Shown here: piece by piece, positions 43,323 through 51,620 of the stretch
Layout of the letters: each line of letters opens with the position of its first letter
Numbering within the stretch: the stretch's first letter is position 1
Assembly: GCF_947499845.1 (NCBI RefSeq)
Contig: NZ_CANMPM010000008.1
Span: forward strand, 109,852 to 173,851
DNA: 64,000 bases
Reading direction: 5' to 3'
Origin: an uncultured Pseudokineococcus sp.
Lineage (GTDB): Bacteria > Actinomycetota > Actinomycetes > Actinomycetales > Quadrisphaeraceae
Program-made: the position numbers and the translations under genes
Notes under the pieces: generated by a model
Told to the model about the DNA's origin: nothing
Database searches by the model: none
The model's input: the letters and a program-made list of their open reading frames with translations, nothing else

Positions 43323-43856
43323 GTGGACGGCTGGGGCGACCTGCAGTGGCTGCTCTGGGTGGGCCTGGCGCTGCTGCTGGGCGCCATCGAGGTCTCCTCG
43401 CTGGACTTCGTCTTCGGCATGATCGCCGCCGCGGCGCTCGTGGCCGCCCTGGTGGCCGCCCTCGGCGCCGACCTGCCCCTCCAGGTCATCAGCTTCGCCG
43501 TCGCCGCCGCGCTGCTGCTCGCCGTCGCCCGCCCCGCGGTCGTCCGCTGGGTCCGGCCGCGGCTGCCCGCCACCTCGACGGGGACGGACGCCAACGTGGG
43601 ACGCCGCGCGGAGGTCCTCGAGCAGGTCACGGCGCGCGACGGCCGCGTGAAGCTCCGCGGCGAGGTGTGGTCCGCCCGCACCGACGGCGGCGCCCCGCTG
43701 CCCGTGGGCGTCGACGTCGAGGTCGTCCGCATCGAGGGCGCCACCGCCGTCGTGCGCGCCCTGCCCACCACCGACCCCGGGCCCGCCGCCGCCGGCCCGA
43801 GCGGCCCGAGCGGCCCGACCAGCCCGAGCGCACCGAGCCCCTGGAGCCCCTCGTGA
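43323..43856 (+). CDS. NfeD-like membrane protein
   Basis: The 177-residue protein has two or three membrane segments (LQWLLWVGLALLLGAIEVS; FVFGMIAAAALVAALVAAL; LQVISFAVAAALLLAVARPAVV) and a C-terminal OB-like domain (NVGRRAEVLEQVTARDGRVKLRGEVWSARTDGGAPLPVGVDVEVVRIEGATAVV). This is the NfeD architecture. NfeD proteins pair with SPFH/stomatin proteins in membrane microdomains, and the next gene is exactly such a partner, overlapping by 4 bases (GTGA). GTG 43323 is the start. Its final ~25 residues form a Ser/Pro/Gly-rich tail. Confidence 0.9.
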   Translation: MDGWGDLQWLLWVGLALLLGAIEVSSLDFVFGMIAAAALVAALVAALGADLPLQVISFAVAAALLLAVARPAVVRWVRPRLPATSTGTDANVGRRAEVLEQVTARDGRVKLRGEVWSARTDGGAPLPVGVDVEVVRIEGATAVVRALPTTDPGPAAAGPSGPSGPTSPSAPSPWSPS

Positions 43857-45076
43857 TCGGCACCGTCGCCCTGTACGTCGTCCTCCTCCTCCTCGTCGTC
43901 TTCGTCATCGCGACGGTGGTGAAGTCGGTGCGGATCGTGCCGCAGGCGAGCGCCGTCATCATCGAGCGGCTCGGCCGCTACTCGCGGACGCTGGACGCGG
44001 GGCTGCACTTCCTCGTCCCCTTCATCGACAAGCCGCGGGCGACGGTCGACCTGCGCGAGCAGGTCGTGTCCTTCCCGCCGCAGCCGGTCATCACCTCGGA
44101 CAACCTCGTCGTCAGCATCGACTCGGTCATCTACTTCCAGCCCACGGACCCGAAGGCGGCGACCTACGAGATCGCCAACTACATCCAGGGCATCGAGCAG
44201 CTCACCGTCACGACCCTGCGCAACGTCGTCGGCTCGCTCGACCTCGAGCAGACGCTGACGAGCCGCGACCAGATCAACGGCCAGCTCCGCGGCGTCCTCG
44301 ACGAGGCGACCGGGCGCTGGGGCGTGCGCGTGAACCGCGTCGAGCTCAAGGCCATCGACCCGCCCGCCAGCGTGCAGGACTCGATGGAGAAGCAGATGCG
44401 GGCCGAGCGCGACCGCCGCGCCGCCATCCTCAACGCCGAGGGCGTCAAGCAGAGCCAGATCCTCACGGCCGAGGGCGACAAGCAGTCCTCCGTCCTGCGG
44501 GCGGAGGGGCAGGCGCAGGCCGCCATCCTCGAGGCCCAGGGCCGCTCCCGCGCCATCGTCGAGGTCTTCGCGGCCATCCACCGGGGCAACCCGACGCCGA
44601 GCCTGCTGGCCTACCAGTACCTGCAGACGCTGCCGCAGATCGCCCAGGGCGACGCCAACAAGGTGTGGATCGTCCCGAGCGAGCTCAACGACGCGCTCAA
44701 GGGCGTCGGCGACGTCCTGGGACGGCGCGACGGCGGCGGCCACGACGCCGAGCCGCACGAGGTCGACGTCGAGGGCGTGGGCGGCGACCTCGACGCGCCG
44801 ACGCTGGAGGACCCGGGCGAGGCGCTGCGCCGCGCCCGGGAGGAGGCGCAGGGGGCCACCCGCGAGGCGGCGGACAGCGAGTCGGCCACGCGCCGGGGGC
44901 GGCGCGCCCCCGACAGCGGCGGCGACGTGCCGCCGGCGGCGGGCGCGCCCGACCCGGCCCAGCAGGCCGGCGAGGCCACCCGGGCGGCCGAGCGGGCGCA
45001 GCGGGAGGCGGGCGCACCGCCGGTGCAGGGCCCGGACGACGGCGGCGCGGGCACGGGTCGGACGCCGACCGGCTGA
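43853..45076 (+). CDS. SPFH-domain (stomatin/prohibitin-like) membrane protein
   Basis: The 407-residue protein has an N-terminal membrane anchor (VIGTVALYVVLLLLVVFVIATVVKS). The SPFH/Band 7 domain follows: IVPQASAVIIERLGRYSRTLDAGLHFLVPFIDKPRATVDLREQVVSFPPQPVITSDNLVVSIDSVIYFQ, then the LRNVVGSLDLEQTLTSRDQIN stretch and an Ala/Glu/Gln coiled-coil (EKQMRAERDRRAAILNAEGVKQSQILTAEGDKQSSVLRAEGQAQAAILEAQG). The last ~120 residues are acidic and disordered. It should assemble into membrane rings or scaffolds with NfeD. GTG 43853 overlaps the nfeD stop. A hairpin and an 18-bp repeat array follow. Confidence 0.93.
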   Translation: MIGTVALYVVLLLLVVFVIATVVKSVRIVPQASAVIIERLGRYSRTLDAGLHFLVPFIDKPRATVDLREQVVSFPPQPVITSDNLVVSIDSVIYFQPTDPKAATYEIANYIQGIEQLTVTTLRNVVGSLDLEQTLTSRDQINGQLRGVLDEATGRWGVRVNRVELKAIDPPASVQDSMEKQMRAERDRRAAILNAEGVKQSQILTAEGDKQSSVLRAEGQAQAAILEAQGRSRAIVEVFAAIHRGNPTPSLLAYQYLQTLPQIAQGDANKVWIVPSELNDALKGVGDVLGRRDGGGHDAEPHEVDVEGVGGDLDAPTLEDPGEALRRAREEAQGATREAADSESATRRGRRAPDSGGDVPPAAGAPDPAQQAGEATRAAERAQREAGAPPVQGPDDGGAGTGRTPTG

Positions 45077-45103
45077 GCACCCGCCGCAGCCGCCGGGGCC
45101 GCG

Positions 45104-45138
45104 CGCAGGGCGGGACCACCGGGACCGCCCGCCCTGCG
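45104..45138 (+). terminator. Hairpin after the SPFH gene
   Basis: CGCAGGGCGGG (45104-45114) pairs with CCCGCCCTGCG (45128-45138). The same right arm is then repeated three more times in the 18-bp array, so the single left arm has four possible partners. Confidence 0.5.
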
Positions 45139-45194
45139 AGGACCGCCCGCCCTGCGAGGACCGCCCGCCCTGCGACGACCGCCCGCCCTGCGAG
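45123..45194. repeat. 4 x 18-bp tandem repeat upstream of proA
   Basis: GACCGCCCGCCCTGCGAG occurs four times without spacers; only the third copy differs, by its last base (C). The array ends about 41 bases before the proA start, ahead of its -10 box. It could be a slipped duplication of a terminator arm or a promoter-region minisatellite. Confidence 0.9.
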
Positions 45195-45223
45195 AGCCTC
45201 GTGAGCCCCGGCCCGCGGGCGCC

Positions 45224-45229
45224 TACCCT
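45224..45229 (+). promoter_or_regulatory. -10 box of a probably leaderless proA promoter (TACCCT)
   Basis: TACCCT ends 6 bases before the proA ATG, so transcription would begin at or next to the start codon. No Shine-Dalgarno sequence precedes this ATG, which supports leaderless expression, common in actinobacteria. Confidence 0.5.
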
Positions 45230-45235
45230 CGGCGC

Positions 45236-46576
45236 ATGACCGCGACCGTGGACGCGCCGACCTCCGCCCGCGCCGGCGAGGTCGAGGAGCCGCCCGCCGG
45301 GCAGGACGCCGTCCGGGAGGCCGTCCTCGACGTGTGCCGCGCCGCCCGGGTCGCCAGCAAGGCCCTCGCCACGGCGACGCGGGCCACCAAGGACGCCGCC
45401 CTGCTGGCCGTCGCCGACGCGCTCGTCGCCCAGGCCCCCCGGGTCGAGGCGGCCAACGCCCGCGACCTGGAGCGCGGCGCCGCGGAGGGCCTGCCCGCCA
45501 ACCTCCTGGACCGCCTGCGCCTGGACGCGGGTCGCCTCGCCGCCATCGCCGGCGCCGTCCGCGACGTCGCCGCGCTGCCGGACCCGGTGGGCGAGGTCGT
45601 GCGCGGGCAGACCCTGCCGAACGGGCTGCGCCTGCGGCAGCTGCGCGTGCCGATGGGCGTCGTCGCCGTCGTCTACGAGGCCCGGCCCAACGTCACGGTC
45701 GACGCCGCCTCCCTGGCGCTCAAGAGCGGGAGCGCCGTGGTGCTGCGGGGCGGCTCGGCGGCCCGCGAGACCAACGCCGTCGTCGTCGAGGTCGTCCGCG
45801 AGGCCCTCGTCGCGTCCGGCCTGCCCGCCGAGCTCGTCAGCACCGTCGACGAGCACGGCCGCGAGGGCGTGCGCCACCTGATGCGCGCCCGGGGGCTCGT
45901 CGACGTCCTCGTGCCGCGCGGGGGAGCGGGGCTCATCGCCGAGGTGGTGCGCTCCTCCACGGTCCCCGTCATCGAGACCGGCACGGGCAACTGCCACGTC
46001 TACGTCGACGCCGCCGCCGACCTCGACGTCGCCCTCGCGGTGGCCCTCAACAGCAAGACGCAGCGCACGAGCACCTGCAACACCGCCGAGACGGTGCTCG
46101 TCCACGCCGCCGTCGCGGGCGCCTTCCTGCCGGCCCTGCTCACCGCCATGAGCGCCGAGGGCGTCCGCCTCCACGGCGACGACGCCGTCCGCGCGGCCGC
46201 CGAGGGCCTCGACGGCGTCGAGGTGGAGCCCGCCACCGACGAGGACTGGGCCACCGAGTACCTCGCCCTCGAGCTGGCCGTCGCGGTGGTCCCCGACCTC
46301 GACGCGGCGCTCGCGCACATCGACCGGTGGTCGACCCAGCACACGGAGGCCGTCGTCACCCGGGACCTCGCCGTCGCGGAGCGCTTCGCCGCGGAGGTCG
46401 ACTCGGCCGCCGTCATGGTCAACGCCTCCACGCGCTTCACCGACGGCGCCCAGCTCGGCCTCGGCGCCGAGGTCGGCATCTCGACGCAGAAGCTCCACGC
46501 GCGCGGGCCCATGGGGCTCGCCGAGCTGACGACGACGCGCTGGGTCGTCACCGGGGACGGGCACGTGCGCGCGTGA
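45236..46576 (+). CDS. proA: Glutamate-5-semialdehyde dehydrogenase (gamma-glutamyl phosphate reductase)
   Basis: The 446-residue enzyme reduces glutamyl 5-phosphate in proline synthesis. The catalytic cysteine lies in [14 protein letters not shown] (near residue 281). Other family segments are [69 protein letters not shown] and the C-terminal [37 protein letters not shown] 45236 is the only reasonable start and appears leaderless. It is separated from proB by a convergent gene and the nfeD-SPFH pair, unlike the adjacent proBA of many bacteria. Confidence 0.97.
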   Translation: MTATVDAPTSARAGEVEEPPAGQDAVREAVLDVCRAARVASKALATATRATKDAALLAVADALVAQAPRVEAANARDLERGAAEGLPANLLDRLRLDAGRLAAIAGAVRDVAALPDPVGEVVRGQTLPNGLRLRQLRVPMGVVAVVYEARPNVTVDAASLALKSGSAVVLRGGSAARETNAVVVEVVREALVASGLPAELVSTVDEHGREGVRHLMRARGLVDVLVPRGGAGLIAEVVRSSTVPVIETGTGNCHVYVDAAADLDVALAVALNSKTQRTSTCNTAETVLVHAAVAGAFLPALLTAMSAEGVRLHGDDAVRAAAEGLDGVEVEPATDEDWATEYLALELAVAVVPDLDAALAHIDRWSTQHTEAVVTRDLAVAERFAAEVDSAAVMVNASTRFTDGAQLGLGAEVGISTQKLHARGPMGLAELTTTRWVVTGDGHVRA

Positions 46577-46676
46577 GGCGCCCGGGCGCCGGGCGGCCGG
46601 CCGCGGCCGCCGTGGCAGGATGCGCGTGCGGCGGCCCGCCCGGACCGTCGCCCGCCCCCCGGGAGGAGACCCGACC

Positions 46677-46925
46677 ATGCTGAGCTCCGTCATGGGGGCC
46701 GCCCTCGTCCTCGCCTCCGAGGCCGAGGGCGAGCACCACGAGATCGTCAACGAGCTGCCCTTCCCCTCGTTCTACTTCGGGCTCATCGCCTTCGGCGCGC
46801 TCATCGCGCTGCTCCTGCTGACCTACGCCTTCCGCAGCGTCAGCACGCGCCACCCCGACCGCGACGGGATGCACGAGGGGCCGCACGACGCGCCCCACGA
46901 CGCCCGCGCCGGCTCCGGCCACTGA
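46677..46925 (+). CDS. Small membrane protein of unknown function
   Basis: The 82-residue protein has a possible first hydrophobic segment ([13 protein letters not shown]), a short acidic/His stretch ([20 protein letters not shown]) and a clear membrane helix ([22 protein letters not shown]). A His/Asp-rich cytoplasmic tail ([18 protein letters not shown]) follows. ATG 46677 has GGGAGGAG at a good distance. Small proteins of this form lie between proA and nadD in several actinobacteria; no function is known to me. The His-rich ends could bind metal, which is only a guess. Confidence 0.75.
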   Translation: MLSSVMGAALVLASEAEGEHHEIVNELPFPSFYFGLIAFGALIALLLLTYAFRSVSTRHPDRDGMHEGPHDAPHDARAGSGH

Positions 46926-46942
46926 GCCCCGAGCCGACCCCG

Positions 46943-47722
46943 GTGGCGGACGGCGACCCCGACGTCGCAGCGGACCCGGCGACGCGGGGGGACCGGGGGG
47001 CGCGGGGCGACGTCCGCGCCGCGGGCGAGCCCGCCGGCTCCGCCGAGCCGCGGACGGCCCGCCGCGCCGAGCCGCCCGTGCCCTCGCCGGGGCGCCGGCG
47101 CATCGGGGTCATGGGCGGCACCTTCGACCCCGTCCACCACGGGCACCTCGTGGCGGCCAGCGAGGTCGCGAGCGTCTTCGACCTCGAGGAGGTCGTCTTC
47201 GTGCCCACCGGGCGGCCGTGGCAGAAGGACCACCGCGAGGTCACCGACGCCGAGCACCGCTACCTCATGACGGTCGTCGCCACCGCCTCCAACCCCTCCT
47301 TCACGGTCAGCCGCGTCGACGTCGACCGCCCCGGCCCGACGTACACCGTCGACACCCTCCGCGACCTGCGCGCGACGACGGGGGACGCCCAGCTCTTCTT
47401 CATCACGGGCGCCGACGCCCTCCAGCAGATCCTCGGCTGGAAGGACGCCGACGAGGTGTGGGAGCTGGCGCACTTCGTCGGCGTCACCCGCCCCGGCCAC
47501 GAGCTGGCCGCCACGGGCCTGCCGGCCGACCGGGTGAGCCTCCTGGAGATCCCCGCGCTGGCGATCTCCTCGACGGACTGCCGCGAGCGGGTCTCGCGGG
47601 GCGAGCCGGTCTGGTACCTCGTGCCCGACGGCGTCGTGCAGTACATCGGCAAGCACCGCCTCTACGCGGCGGACGGCGCGGCCGACGGCGAGCGCCCCGC
47701 GGCGGACGGGCTGCTGCGGTGA
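46943..47722 (+). CDS. nadD: Nicotinate-nucleotide adenylyltransferase
   Basis: The 259-residue enzyme adenylates nicotinate mononucleotide in NAD synthesis. The nucleotidyltransferase motif [21 protein letters not shown] (near residue 55) contains the HxGH signature, and the second motif is [18 protein letters not shown] (S-S/T-x-x-R type). A ~50-residue Ala/Gly/Asp/Arg-rich extension precedes the catalytic domain, so a later start is conceivable; GTG 46943 is 18 bases past the previous stop. Its own stop overlaps the following GTG. The neighbours rsfS and phosphatase follow in the usual order. Confidence 0.95.
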   Translation: MADGDPDVAADPATRGDRGARGDVRAAGEPAGSAEPRTARRAEPPVPSPGRRRIGVMGGTFDPVHHGHLVAASEVASVFDLEEVVFVPTGRPWQKDHREVTDAEHRYLMTVVATASNPSFTVSRVDVDRPGPTYTVDTLRDLRATTGDAQLFFITGADALQQILGWKDADEVWELAHFVGVTRPGHELAATGLPADRVSLLEIPALAISSTDCRERVSRGEPVWYLVPDGVVQYIGKHRLYAADGAADGERPAADGLLR

Positions 47723-47934
47723 GCGCGCGCGAGGACGGCGAGGACCTGCTGCGCCGGGCCGCCGACGAGCTCGCGGCCACCTCGGCGCAGGGGCAGGCCG
47801 ACGTCGAGCGCCCGACCGGGGGCCCCGGCCGCCGCGCGGGCGCCGACGAGGGGCCCGACGGCCTCGACGCCGCGGGCGTGGACCCCGACGACGTCTCGCC
47901 CGGCCCCGACCCGGAGAGGCCCTCCGAGCGCTGA
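47719..47934 (+). CDS. Short acidic hypothetical protein between nadD and rsfS
   Basis: The 71-residue protein starts [35 protein letters not shown] and ends [15 protein letters not shown]. It is hydrophilic, acidic, probably disordered after an initial helix, and has no signal peptide. GTG 47719 overlaps the nadD stop (GTGA), the same coupling used by other real gene pairs here, and this is the main reason for calling it. In several relatives a LytR-type gene occupies this position, but nothing of that family remains. No function is proposed. Confidence 0.5.
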   Translation: MSAREDGEDLLRRAADELAATSAQGQADVERPTGGPGRRAGADEGPDGLDAAGVDPDDVSPGPDPERPSER

Positions 47935-48067
47935 GACCGCCCGGGCGCCCGGCGGCCGCCCGTGCGGGCGGATCGCCGCCCGGGGCGACGGCCTCGGGGG
48001 AGCGCGCCCGCGTGAGACCCTGGGGCCTCGGCCGCGGCGACCCGCCGCGGCGCGTCTGGAGGACCCC

Positions 48068-48448
48068 GTGACCGCCACCGACCGCTCCCTGGAGCTCGCC
48101 CGCGCCGCCGCCGAGGCCGCCGCCGACAAGCTGGCGGACGAGGTGCTGGCCCTCGACGTCAGCGAGCAGCTCGTCATCACCGACGTCTTCGTCCTCGCCT
48201 CCGGCGACTCCGACCGGCAGGTGCGCGCCATCGTCGACGCCGTCGAGGAGCGCATGCGCGACCTCGGCGCCCGCCCCGTGCGCCGCGAGGGCCTCACCGA
48301 GGCGCGATGGGTCCTGCTCGACTACGCCGACATCGTCGTCCACGTGCAGCAGACGGAGGACCGCCGCTTCTACGCCCTCGAGCGGCTCTGGAAGGACTGC
48401 CCCGTCGTCGAGCTGCCCGAGTCGGTGCGCGCCGGCCGCTCCGCGTGA
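48068..48448 (+). CDS. rsfS: Ribosomal silencing factor RsfS
   Basis: The 126-residue protein binds L14 and blocks joining of ribosomal subunits in starvation. Typical segments are the start ARAAAEAAADKLADEVLALDVSEQLVITDVFVLASGDSDRQVRAIVDAVEERM, then EGLTEARWVLLDYADIVVHVQQTEDRRFYALERLWKDCPVV, which is the family signature. GTG 48068 follows GGAGG. Its stop overlaps the start of the histidine phosphatase gene (GTGA), and nadD-rsfS-phosphatase is a conserved actinobacterial cluster. Confidence 0.96.
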   Translation: MTATDRSLELARAAAEAAADKLADEVLALDVSEQLVITDVFVLASGDSDRQVRAIVDAVEERMRDLGARPVRREGLTEARWVLLDYADIVVHVQQTEDRRFYALERLWKDCPVVELPESVRAGRSA

Positions 48449-49101
48449 GCGACGCCTCCGGGGGCGGGGGCGCCGCCGGGCCGGCGCAGGTGGTGCTCTG
48501 GCGCCACGGCCGCACCGCCTGGAACGCCGACGGGCGCTGGCAGGGCCACACCGACGTCCCCCTCGACGAGCGGGGCTCCGAGCAGGTGGCCGCGGCCGCC
48601 GCCGTCCTCGCGGCCCGGGGGCCGGTGCGGGTCGTCAGCTCGGACCTGTCGCGCGCCAGCGCGACGGCGGGCGCCCTCGCACTGGCCGCCGACCTGCCCG
48701 TGGCCCTCGACCCGCGGCTCCGCGAGGTCTTCGGCGGCGACTGGCAGGGCCTGCGGCGGGCGGAGATCGCCGCGGGCTGGCCGGAGCTCCACGCCGCCTG
48801 GCTCGCGGGCGACGACGTCCCGCCGGGGGGCGGGGAGCGGCGCACCGAGGCCGGCGCCCGCGTCCTCGCCGCCGTCGAGGAGCACGCCGCGCCGCTGGGC
48901 GACGGCGAGGTCCTCGTCGTCGTCGGCCACGGCGGCGCCCTGGGGGCGGCGCTGCTCCAGCTGCTGGGCCTGCCCGCCGCCGCCGCCCCGGTCCTCACGG
49001 GACTGCGCAACGCGCGCTGGAGCACGCTGCTGCGCGGGGCGCCGGGAGCGGCTCCGTGGCGGCTGCTCGAGCACAACGCCGGGGCCTGGTCGCACGCCTG
49101 A
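48445..49101 (+). CDS. Histidine phosphatase family protein (phosphoglycerate mutase-like)
   Basis: The 218-residue protein has the RHG motif in VVLWRHGRTAWNADGRWQGHTDVPLDERG (phosphohistidine near residue 20), the SDLSRASATAGALA segment, the acidic EVFGGDWQGL, and the second active-site histidine in VVVGHGGALGAAL. It resembles the broad-specificity phosphatases found after rsfS in actinobacteria, some of which act in glucosyl-3-phosphoglycerate metabolism; the substrate is not set by sequence. GTG 48445 overlaps the rsfS stop. It is followed by tRNA-Ala, which has its own promoter. Confidence 0.92.
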   Translation: MSDASGGGGAAGPAQVVLWRHGRTAWNADGRWQGHTDVPLDERGSEQVAAAAAVLAARGPVRVVSSDLSRASATAGALALAADLPVALDPRLREVFGGDWQGLRRAEIAAGWPELHAAWLAGDDVPPGGGERRTEAGARVLAAVEEHAAPLGDGEVLVVVGHGGALGAALLQLLGLPAAAAPVLTGLRNARWSTLLRGAPGAAPWRLLEHNAGAWSHA

Positions 49102-49121
49102 GCCCGGCGCCGCGGGGCGAT

Positions 49122-49151
49122 TTGGACGCCGTCGAGCGGCCGGGCTAGTCT
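49122..49151 (+). promoter_or_regulatory. Promoter of tRNA-Ala
   Basis: TTGGAC (-35, 49122-49127) and TAGTCT (-10, 49146-49151) are 18 bases apart and upstream of the tRNA, whose 5' end is at 49196. Confidence 0.6.
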
Positions 49152-49195
49152 CTCCTCCGTCCTCGCAGGGCCCTCCGGGTCCCGCAGGTCGGTCC

Positions 49196-49270
<75 letters not shown>

Positions 49271-49276
49271 GGACAC

Positions 49277-49313
49277 CGTCGGGCCCGTCCCCCTCGTGGG
49301 GGCGGGCCCGACG
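49277..49313 (+). terminator. Terminator after tRNA-Ala
   Basis: CGTCGGGCCCG (49277-49287) pairs with CGGGCCCGACG (49303-49313). An inner CCCCC/GGGGG stem lies around a TCGT loop, interrupted by one bulged T. It starts 9 bases past the tRNA. Confidence 0.85.
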
Positions 49314-49430
49314 TCGTCCCGGGGCTCGTCGTCCTGGGGCCTCGTCGTCCCGGGTGACGGTCTCGTGACAGGTCCTCCTGGCCCGCCCGGTGCGGTGCGC
49401 GGAGGCGCGGGCGTCGGCGATGATCGTGCG

Positions 49431-51467
49431 GTGGACGACGAGCACCCCGGCACGACCCCGCCCGGTGGGGAGCGCGCGCCCCGGCACCGGCCTTGGCGCG
49501 CCGGCCGTGGCCGGGCGCTCGCGGCCTGGAGCGCCCTCGTCGTCGCCCTCGGCCTCGTCGCCGCCGTCTACGGCGTCACGTCGGCGTCCGCCGAGGCCAG
49601 CCTCGGGCCGCACGTGGCGGAGTACTCCGTGACGACCGACGGCGAGGTCGCCGTCGACCTCGGCCCCCTCGGCGCCCTCGTCATCGACTCGCCGCTGCCC
49701 CTGCGGCTGGGCGTCGACGTCGTCGTCGAGGAGATCCCGCGCGAGGTCACCGACATCGGCGTGTCGTCGACGTCGACGGTCGACCTGCTGGGCGACGACC
49801 TCCAGCGCTACCTCCAGCTCTTCTCGGCCCCGCAGGCCACCGTCGACGTCGTCGTGCGCGCGCTCGTGCTCGACGCCGCGCAGCGGTGGCTGACCGCCTG
49901 GGCGCTCCTCGTGCTCGTCGCCGTCCTCGGCCGCCTGGCCCTGGGGCCCGCCCGTCGGGCCGAGCTGGCCGCCCTCGGCCACCGGCACCGCGCCGTGCTG
50001 GCCGGCGTGCTGGCCCTCTCGCTCGTCGCCGCCGTGGTCGTGGCCGGTTTCCGCCCGCAGGCGCAGCGCGACGCCGCCAGCCGCCAGGCGTCGCCCGTCT
50101 TCGACGGCACCCCGCTCGAGGGCGCCCGCATCACCGGCCGCCTCGCGAGCGTCGTCGACCTCGTCGGCGGCTACGTGACCGACTTCGTCGACCAGAACAC
50201 GGAGTTCTACGACCGCGTCACCGCCGACCTCGAGCGCGCCTGGGCGCAGCGCAGCAGGCAGGACCCGGCCGTGCTGCCCGCCTCGGGCTCGTCCCGCAGC
50301 ACGTCCTCGGAGAGCAGCGACGGCACCGCGTCCTCGGACGTCATCGCGTCGCCCGGCAGCACCGCGACGCCCACCGGCACGACCGCCCCGAGCGGTCCGG
50401 CGGCGGCCGCGGGCGATCCGCAGGCGACGTCCACGGCCGGCGCGACGCCGGGGCCGACGACCACCGCGCGGGAGCGCGTGCCGGCGGACGACGTCGTCAC
50501 CGCGCTCGTCGTCTCCGACCTGCACTGCAACGTGGGGATGGCCGGGCCGGTCGCCCGGCTCGCGGAGCTCGCGGACGTCGACCTGGTGCTCGACGCCGGG
50601 GACACCGTGATGAACGGCACGGCCGTCGAGCAGACGTGCGTCAGCGCCTTCGCCGGGGCCCTCCCCGACGTGCCGGTCGTCGTGGCGGACGGCAACCACG
50701 ACAGCCCGACGACCGCCGACCAGGAGCGGGCGGCGGGCTGGACGGTGCTGGACGGCGAGGTCGTGGACGTCGCGGGCCTGAAGATCCTCGGCGTCCCCGA
50801 CCCGCGCTCCACGCAGTTGCTCTCGGGCAGCTCCGCCCCCGAGGGCGCCTCCGCCGAGGAGAGCGCCCGGACGCTCGTCGAGGAGGCGTGCGCGGCGGAC
50901 GACGTCGACCTGCTCCTCGTGCACGACCCGTCCATCGGGGCCCCCGCGCTGGAGGCGGGCTGCGCGCCGGCGCAGGTCTCCGGCCACTACCACGTGCGGA
51001 CCGACCCCGAGCAGGTCGGCCGGGGCATCCGGTACATCAGCTCGAGCACGGCCGGCGCGGTGCACGACCAGCTCACCGTGGGGCCGCTCAACGGGACGGC
51101 CGAGATGACGCTGCTGCGCTTCGACGCCGGGACGGGCGACGTCCTGTCGTGGCGGGTCGTCAGCGCCACGGCGAACGCCGAGGTCACCGTGGGGCCGTGG
51201 CGCGCCTGGCCGGCCATCTCCTCGACGCCCACGCCCGTCGACGAGGCCGACCCGACGCTGCTGCCCGAGGGCGACGCCGCGGACGGCCCCGACGCGCCGC
51301 CGGACGCCCCGGGCCAGCCCGCCCTCGACGACGACGGGCGCTCCACCACCGGTGACGGCGGGGCCGCGCCGGTCCCCACGCCGGGTGGGACGCCGAGCGT
51401 GACGTCGGACGGGGCGGCGGGCGGGGCGGCGGGCGCGCCCACCTCCGCGCCGACCGCCGGCGGCTGA
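49431..51467 (+). CDS. Membrane-anchored metallophosphoesterase
   Basis: The ~678-residue protein has an N-terminal membrane segment (ALAAWSALVVALGLVAAVYGVTS), an extracytoplasmic stretch of ~80 residues, then two further membrane segments (WLTAWALLVLVAVLGRLAL; HRAVLAGVLALSLVAAVVVAGF). A Ser/Thr/Pro-rich linker leads to a calcineurin-type domain: VVSDLHC (DxH, near 361), LDAGDTV (GD), VADGNHDSP (GNHD), LLVHDPS and VSGHYHV (GHxH), so all five metal-binding motifs are intact. The tail is Pro/Ala/Thr-rich. The catalytic domain is probably outside the cell. The start is uncertain; GTG 49431 is used because upstream codons look non-coding, though no ribosome site is close. Substrate unknown. Confidence 0.82.
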   Translation: MDDEHPGTTPPGGERAPRHRPWRAGRGRALAAWSALVVALGLVAAVYGVTSASAEASLGPHVAEYSVTTDGEVAVDLGPLGALVIDSPLPLRLGVDVVVEEIPREVTDIGVSSTSTVDLLGDDLQRYLQLFSAPQATVDVVVRALVLDAAQRWLTAWALLVLVAVLGRLALGPARRAELAALGHRHRAVLAGVLALSLVAAVVVAGFRPQAQRDAASRQASPVFDGTPLEGARITGRLASVVDLVGGYVTDFVDQNTEFYDRVTADLERAWAQRSRQDPAVLPASGSSRSTSSESSDGTASSDVIASPGSTATPTGTTAPSGPAAAAGDPQATSTAGATPGPTTTARERVPADDVVTALVVSDLHCNVGMAGPVARLAELADVDLVLDAGDTVMNGTAVEQTCVSAFAGALPDVPVVVADGNHDSPTTADQERAAGWTVLDGEVVDVAGLKILGVPDPRSTQLLSGSSAPEGASAEESARTLVEEACAADDVDLLLVHDPSIGAPALEAGCAPAQVSGHYHVRTDPEQVGRGIRYISSSTAGAVHDQLTVGPLNGTAEMTLLRFDAGTGDVLSWRVVSATANAEVTVGPWRAWPAISSTPTPVDEADPTLLPEGDAADGPDAPPDAPGQPALDDDGRSTTGDGGAAPVPTPGGTPSVTSDGAAGGAAGAPTSAPTAGG

Positions 51468-51487
51468 CCCGGGAGCTGTCCGACCCC

Positions 51488-51520
51488 CGAGCCGACGAGC
51501 CGGCCCCGTCGGCCGGCTCG
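51488..51520 (+). terminator. Possible hairpin after the metallophosphoesterase gene
   Basis: CCGAGCCGAC near 51488 pairs with GTCGGCCGGCTCGG up to 51520, with a small bulge. It lies about 20 bases past the stop. The stem is imperfect. Confidence 0.4.
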
Positions 51521-51620
51521 GCCCTCCCGCGACGCCGGGCGGGTCGCGCGGCGTCGGCCGTCCGGTGGACCGCGCCGGCGCGCGCTGCACCCGGCGCCCG
51601 GGCGCGCCGATGGCCTCCTC

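Noticed and set aside
45123..45194. CRISPR or iteron-type replication origin
   Set aside because: The 18-bp units are directly adjacent, have no spacers, lie on a chromosomal housekeeping block, and no Rep gene or AT-rich stretch is present.
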